Below are positions 4,541-8,324 of a stretch of 8,324 bases of DNA, piece after piece. The notes beneath the pieces are model-generated. The model worked only from the letters and a program-made list of their open reading frames with translations. It did not search any database and had not been told where the DNA came from. Both the position numbers and the translations under genes were made by a program. The stretch lies in NCBI GenBank assembly GCA_038237665.1, contig JBBRYK010000104.1, positions 1 through 8,324 on the forward strand, written 5' to 3'. This DNA is from JBBRYK01 sp038237665. GTDB taxonomy: Bacteria > Actinomycetota > Thermoleophilia > Gaiellales > Gaiellaceae. Numbering within the stretch: position 1 is the first letter of the stretch; each line of letters starts with the position of its first letter.

Positions 4541-7342
4541 ATGAGGTCGCGGATCTGGCTCATGGTTTTGGCGTTCGCACTCGTTGGGGGCGCGCTCGTC
4601 TTCGGCATGTCAGGGGGCGGCGCGGAAGCCGCGACCCCACCATCCGGGACCGTCACGACCACGACACCGGCGCCGCCGTGGACCGGGCTGGTGACCGGCG
4701 GCGCGGGCGCCGACGAGAGCACGTGTGTCGAAGGCGTCAACTGCGACACGTACCTGCTCACGGTGGGCGGCATGGCCGCCGACTGGGCCGCTGCGGGGAA
4801 GCTCGTCGACATCAAGATCACCTGGACCGTCCCGGCGAACGACTACGACCTGTACGTCCACAAGTGCCCGGCGATCCCGACCGTCGTTACCTGCAACGCC
4901 GGGACGCTGGTTGGCAACTCGGGCAACGGAGCGCCGAGCACGCAGGAGGAGACGACGCTCGACCCGTCCTCTCCCGGGACTCCGCCCCAGACGTACTCGG
5001 TCCACGTCGTCGACTTCACCGTCAGCCCCGGCGACCCCTATCACGGCACCGCGACCCCTCAGCTCAAGCCCGCCAGCCGTACCGCGACCTACGTGTCCGG
5101 CGGAATCACCTTCAGCCCGAGCGTGACGGTAAAGGCTCCGGTCGTTCCGCGCGACGGCGAGCCGAGCAGCCGCACGGACAGTGCCGGCAACTTCTACGTC
5201 TCGGCCATCCGCGGCGTGCCTGCCGGCGTCGACCTCTGGTACGACAACCTGAATCCCGCCGATGCGGGCTACGACGCCTACATGCGGAACTGGGTCTACC
5301 GCGGCCAGCCCGACGCTCCCGGCTGCACCGGTACTCCGACGTTCTGCCTCGGCGCCGACGGGGGCGGCGACGTGGACCTCGCCGTCGGCCGGCCCGATCC
5401 AGCCACCGGTGTGAACAACAACCCGCCGACCCTCGCCTATTCGAGCCTCGTAGCGGCGAACATCTCTACGGGCAAATCGACGGACAAGGGCCTGAGCTAT
5501 CAGCTCAATCCGGTCGGCAACGTCGCGGGTGTACCGGTCGACGACCGGCAGTGGCTCGAGGCGCTGGGCCCGAACACGGTCTACCTCTACTACAGGACGA
5601 TCGCGCCGACGGTGAGCATGATCCAGCGCTCCGACGACGGTGGATTCACCTACGGGGCCGCCAAGACCGCCGGGGCAATCGGACAGGCCGGCTACATCGA
5701 CGTGCACCAGAAGACCGGCGCCGTCTATGTCAGTGGCAGCACGGGTCAGGTGTGCACGGGCATCCCTGCGCTTCCGACGGGCGAGCCGCTCACGTATGCG
5801 TGCCATATGGCCACGCCGGGCTCCAACGTGGCGCACATCTTCTTCCCGGTCAAGGTCGCTGACGACGGGACGGCGAACGGCACCGTCTACGTCGTCTGGT
5901 CGGACGATCACGACGTTTTCCTCGCCCACTCGCTCGACCAGGGCACGACCTGGAGCCAGGCCGTGCAGGTCAACGACCCGGCGAGCACGCCGAAGACGAA
6001 CATCTTCCCCTGGTTGGAAACCGGCCCCACCCCGGGCTCGGTCGGCGTCGTCTGGTACGGGACGACGGACACCGCGAACGACGACAATGCCAACTGGCGG
6101 GTGTACTACTCGACGACCTACGACGCGACTGCGGCCGCGCCTACCTTCCGGCAGGTCGAAGCGGGCGACCATGTCATCCACGGGAGCAACATCTCGGAGG
6201 GGGGCCTGACGGGAACGGCCAACCGCAACCTGATCGACTACTTCCAGGTCTCGTTCGCCCCGAACGGCTCCGCCGTCATCGCCTACGCGGACGACCACAA
6301 CGACTTCGACGGCCATACCTATGCCGTGCACCAGCTGACGGGGCCGGCATTGAACGCGGCCAAGACGCCTCTGCCGCCGCCGCCTCCCGCGCCGGCGGCT
6401 CAGACCGGCCCCTACCCGTACGCCGCCGACGTGGGCGGGATCGCCGGCTCGCAGGTGACGGACTTCAAGGACGACGTCGCCGACGCCCTCCTCGTCCGGC
6501 AGCTGACCGACGATCCGCTCGACATCCTCTCGATCAAGTACTCCTGCGAGGGTGGCGGGCTCACTCCGCCGAACCCGCAGGTGGTCGCGACGATGAAGGT
6601 CTCGCAGCTCCTGGTGGCTCCCCCCGACCACACCTGGCGGATGAGCTTCACGGCGAACGCCCCGGACTCGACGCTCAGCCCGACGGGTGACTACAGCTTC
6701 GGGGTCTCGGACCGCGGCGACCAGTTCTACGTCCAGGCGGCCACGAATGTCGCCGGGACGCCGGCGTACACGTACGGCACTGCGGTCAGGAACTCCGACG
6801 GCTCGATTGCCTACACCAGCAAGGGCACCGCCACCTCGGGAGCGATCGACCCTGCGACACAGACGATCACCGTCAAGGTCGCGCTCTCCGCGCTGAACCC
6901 GCTCGTCACCCACGGAGGTGCACTGGCGAACGGATCGGTCCTCGTCGGGCTCCGCGGGCAGGCCTTCACGGGCGGGGCAAACGTCAAACGGGACGTGACG
7001 CGCGGCGGGACGCAGTACGCGCTCGCCTGCGGCGGACCGACCGCGGTGCAAGTCCGTGCGTTCGGCGCAAGCGCCGCGAAGGGAATCGTCCGGCTGACGT
7101 GGCGGACGGCCTCCGAGTCCCGCGTCCTCGGCTACCACGTGTGGCGCGTGCGGTCAGGGCGCGCAGTGCGGGTCGACCGGGCGCTGATCGCGGCGAGGCA
7201 GGCGGGACGGGTCGGCGGTGCTGTGTACCGGCTGGTCGATCGCGGAGCCCGCGCCGGGGTGCGTTACACCTACCGGCTTCAGGTCGTCGGGCAGACCGGG
7301 GCACGCTTCTTCGCTGCTACGACAAGCGTTCGCGCTCGCTAG
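4541..7342 (+). CDS. Secreted multidomain protein with sialidase-like (BNR/Asp-box) beta-propeller and C-terminal FN3-like domain (933 aa)
   Basis: The start is ATG at 4541, preceded by GAGGGGAG and followed by a signal peptide: MRSRI, a hydrophobic core, and cleavage probably after AEA at residue 30. The frame is open upstream to a GTG at 4415, but that part lacks these features. Domains: ~45-175 a beta-sandwich-like region with DYDLYVHK and cysteines C62, C68, C109 and C118. ~200-600 is a propeller-like core with three Asp boxes, STDKGLSY (313), SDDGGFTY (364) and SLDQGTTW (464), plus VYVVWSDDHD and VGVVWYGT blade strands. A Pro-rich linker spans ~608-620, an unassigned beta-rich region ~625-832, and an FN3-like domain ~836-931 (IVRLTWRTASESRVLGYHVWR). 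I see no sorting motif or membrane anchor, so it is probably released. Catalytic sialidase residues cannot be identified and the function is unknown. An upstream operator links it to the TrmB-type regulator. Confidence 0.88.
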   Translation: MRSRIWLMVLAFALVGGALVFGMSGGGAEAATPPSGTVTTTTPAPPWTGLVTGGAGADESTCVEGVNCDTYLLTVGGMAADWAAAGKLVDIKITWTVPANDYDLYVHKCPAIPTVVTCNAGTLVGNSGNGAPSTQEETTLDPSSPGTPPQTYSVHVVDFTVSPGDPYHGTATPQLKPASRTATYVSGGITFSPSVTVKAPVVPRDGEPSSRTDSAGNFYVSAIRGVPAGVDLWYDNLNPADAGYDAYMRNWVYRGQPDAPGCTGTPTFCLGADGGGDVDLAVGRPDPATGVNNNPPTLAYSSLVAANISTGKSTDKGLSYQLNPVGNVAGVPVDDRQWLEALGPNTVYLYYRTIAPTVSMIQRSDDGGFTYGAAKTAGAIGQAGYIDVHQKTGAVYVSGSTGQVCTGIPALPTGEPLTYACHMATPGSNVAHIFFPVKVADDGTANGTVYVVWSDDHDVFLAHSLDQGTTWSQAVQVNDPASTPKTNIFPWLETGPTPGSVGVVWYGTTDTANDDNANWRVYYSTTYDATAAAPTFRQVEAGDHVIHGSNISEGGLTGTANRNLIDYFQVSFAPNGSAVIAYADDHNDFDGHTYAVHQLTGPALNAAKTPLPPPPPAPAAQTGPYPYAADVGGIAGSQVTDFKDDVADALLVRQLTDDPLDILSIKYSCEGGGLTPPNPQVVATMKVSQLLVAPPDHTWRMSFTANAPDSTLSPTGDYSFGVSDRGDQFYVQAATNVAGTPAYTYGTAVRNSDGSIAYTSKGTATSGAIDPATQTITVKVALSALNPLVTHGGALANGSVLVGLRGQAFTGGANVKRDVTRGGTQYALACGGPTAVQVRAFGASAAKGIVRLTWRTASESRVLGYHVWRVRSGRAVRVDRALIAARQAGRVGGAVYRLVDRGARAGVRYTYRLQVVGQTGARFFAATTSVRAR

Positions 7343-7352
7343 AGCAAGACCG

Positions 7353-8303
7353 ATGAGGGCGGCGGCGCGCCCGGTACGGGACGCCGCCGCCCTCCGTGCG
7401 ATCCTGCGGGCGGTGCGGCAGGCAGCCCTGATCGTAAATCCGCGCGCCTCGAGGGTGACGCCCGCGCTCGTCCGGGCGGTCGAGGGCGAACTGCGAGCCG
7501 CTTTCGAGCTGCAGACGCTCCTCACCGAGCGGCCGGGGCACGCCGTGGAGCTCGTCGAGCAGGTGGCGCCGGAGACGGCGGCGATCTTCGTCTTCTCGGG
7601 GGACGGCGGCTACAACGAGTCGATCAACGGGGCCGACGGGTCCATTCCCCTCGGGTTCGTCCCGGGTGGTGGCACGAGTGTGCTTCCACGCGCGCTCGGC
7701 TTGCCTCGGGATCCGGTCAACGCCGCCCACCGCCTGGCCTCTTCGCGACAGAGGCGCCGGATCTCGCTCGGGCGCGTGAACGGCCGTCGGTTCGCCTTCA
7801 GCGTCGGGTTCGGGCTCGACGCCGCCGCAGTCCGCCTTGTCGACGCGGCGGGGCGGGCGGGCGACGGCCGGCGGCCCGGCGACCTCGCCTTCGTCTCCGC
7901 GTTCGCGCGGCTGCTGTGGCGCTCGCGGGGCCGCATCGAGGCAACCATCGAGGTGGGCGGGTTCGGCCGAGCGGCGTGGGTCCTCGTCGCCAACGGCGAT
8001 CCGTACACCTATGTCGGTCGAGTTCCGCTCCACGCCGCTCCCGCGGCGAGTTTTGAAGGAGGTTTCGACGTCGTGGCGCCGCGAATCGTCACTGCCGCCT
8101 CGATCCCGCGCCTGCTCGCGTACGGCCTGCGCGGTCGCGGCCAGACGCACGCCGAGGATCTGATCTACGCCCACGACCTCGACCGGCTCGAGCTGCGGGC
8201 AGATCGGCCGACGACCCTGCAGGCTGACGGGGAGGATCTTGGCGACCTGGAGAGGGTCACACTCGAGGCCGAGCGGGACGCTCTCAGCGTGATCGTGGGG
8301 TGA
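7353..8303 (+). CDS. Diacylglycerol kinase-family lipid kinase (316 aa)
   Basis: This family phosphorylates lipid hydroxyls such as diacylglycerol or sphingoid-like bases, using ATP, at the cytoplasmic membrane face. Visible motifs are the N-terminal strand ALIVNPRAS (25-33), the nucleotide loop FSGDGGYNESING (81-93; usually GGDGT-x-NE), PLGFVPGGGTSVLPRALGLP (99-118), the second-domain opening RRFAFSVGFGLDAAAV (145-160), and the late QADGEDL (290-296) where the family has its DGE motif. I chose ATG at 7353, 10 bp after the previous stop. GTG at 7413 would give 296 aa and starts closer to the first conserved strand, so it is a serious alternative. Neither has a clear ribosome-binding site. The close spacing suggests co-transcription with the secreted protein gene. 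The lipid substrate is unknown. Confidence 0.88.
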   Translation: MRAAARPVRDAAALRAILRAVRQAALIVNPRASRVTPALVRAVEGELRAAFELQTLLTERPGHAVELVEQVAPETAAIFVFSGDGGYNESINGADGSIPLGFVPGGGTSVLPRALGLPRDPVNAAHRLASSRQRRRISLGRVNGRRFAFSVGFGLDAAAVRLVDAAGRAGDGRRPGDLAFVSAFARLLWRSRGRIEATIEVGGFGRAAWVLVANGDPYTYVGRVPLHAAPAASFEGGFDVVAPRIVTAASIPRLLAYGLRGRGQTHAEDLIYAHDLDRLELRADRPTTLQADGEDLGDLERVTLEAERDALSVIVG

Positions 8304-8324
8304 AGCGTCTAGGCTGCGCCGCGA

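Noticed and set aside
4610..7138. 842-codon open frame on the minus strand opposite the secreted-protein gene
   Set aside because: It is an antisense shadow of a GC-rich gene: Arg/Val/Gly/Asp-rich, without recognisable domains. The plus-strand frame has a signal peptide, Asp boxes and an FN3-like domain.
7218..7352. Upstream start of the lipid kinase frame at 7218
   Set aside because: It would overlap the FN3-like end of the secreted protein by 125 bp and add 45 residues with no family similarity.

Overview
This is a GC-rich, densely packed bacterial chromosome segment. GTG starts, 4-bp GTGA gene overlaps, two regulator genes that look leaderless, and the style of the PaaA/PaaB proteins and the lipid kinase all suggest Actinomycetota. 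Thermoleophilia (Gaiellales/Solirubrobacterales-like) is my best guess. That placement is an inference, because the window has no rRNA or other marker gene.

Layout. Positions 1-458 (+) hold the C-terminal end of a sulfite-oxidase-type molybdopterin oxidoreductase. It meets a minus-strand paaABCD operon (2835 down to 455) tail to tail, and the two stop codons share one CTAG. The operon encodes the multicomponent phenylacetyl-CoA 1,2-epoxygenase: PaaA (catalytic diiron subunit), PaaB, PaaC and PaaD. No paaE reductase is present in the window. A TetR-family regulator (2873-3448, +) diverges from paaA across only 37 bp. That gap holds an 18-bp palindrome resembling the PaaR operator, so the regulator is probably a phenylacetyl-CoA-responsive repressor of the operon and of itself.

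Positions 3478-4332 (+) encode a TrmB-type regulator with a PLD-like C-terminal domain. Its promoter contains a perfect 8-3-8 palindrome between the -35 and -10 elements. An almost identical palindrome (same spacing, same position relative to TTGACA) lies in the promoter region of the next gene. This suggests a small, self-contained regulatory circuit. The controlled gene (4541-7342) encodes a 933-aa secreted protein with an N-terminal beta-sandwich-like region, a beta-propeller-like core with three Asp boxes, a proline linker, an unassigned domain and a C-terminal FN3-like domain. It is preceded by a leader of about 165 nt with a 13-bp hairpin. A diacylglycerol-kinase-family lipid kinase (7353-8303) follows after a 10-bp gap and may be co-transcribed.

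The most unusual items are the matched operator pair linking the TrmB regulator to the secreted propeller protein, an exact 42-bp direct repeat with a 100-bp period at the paaB/paaC junction that duplicates the paaC ribosome-binding site and start, and a PaaC that appears to keep a full set of diiron ligands.
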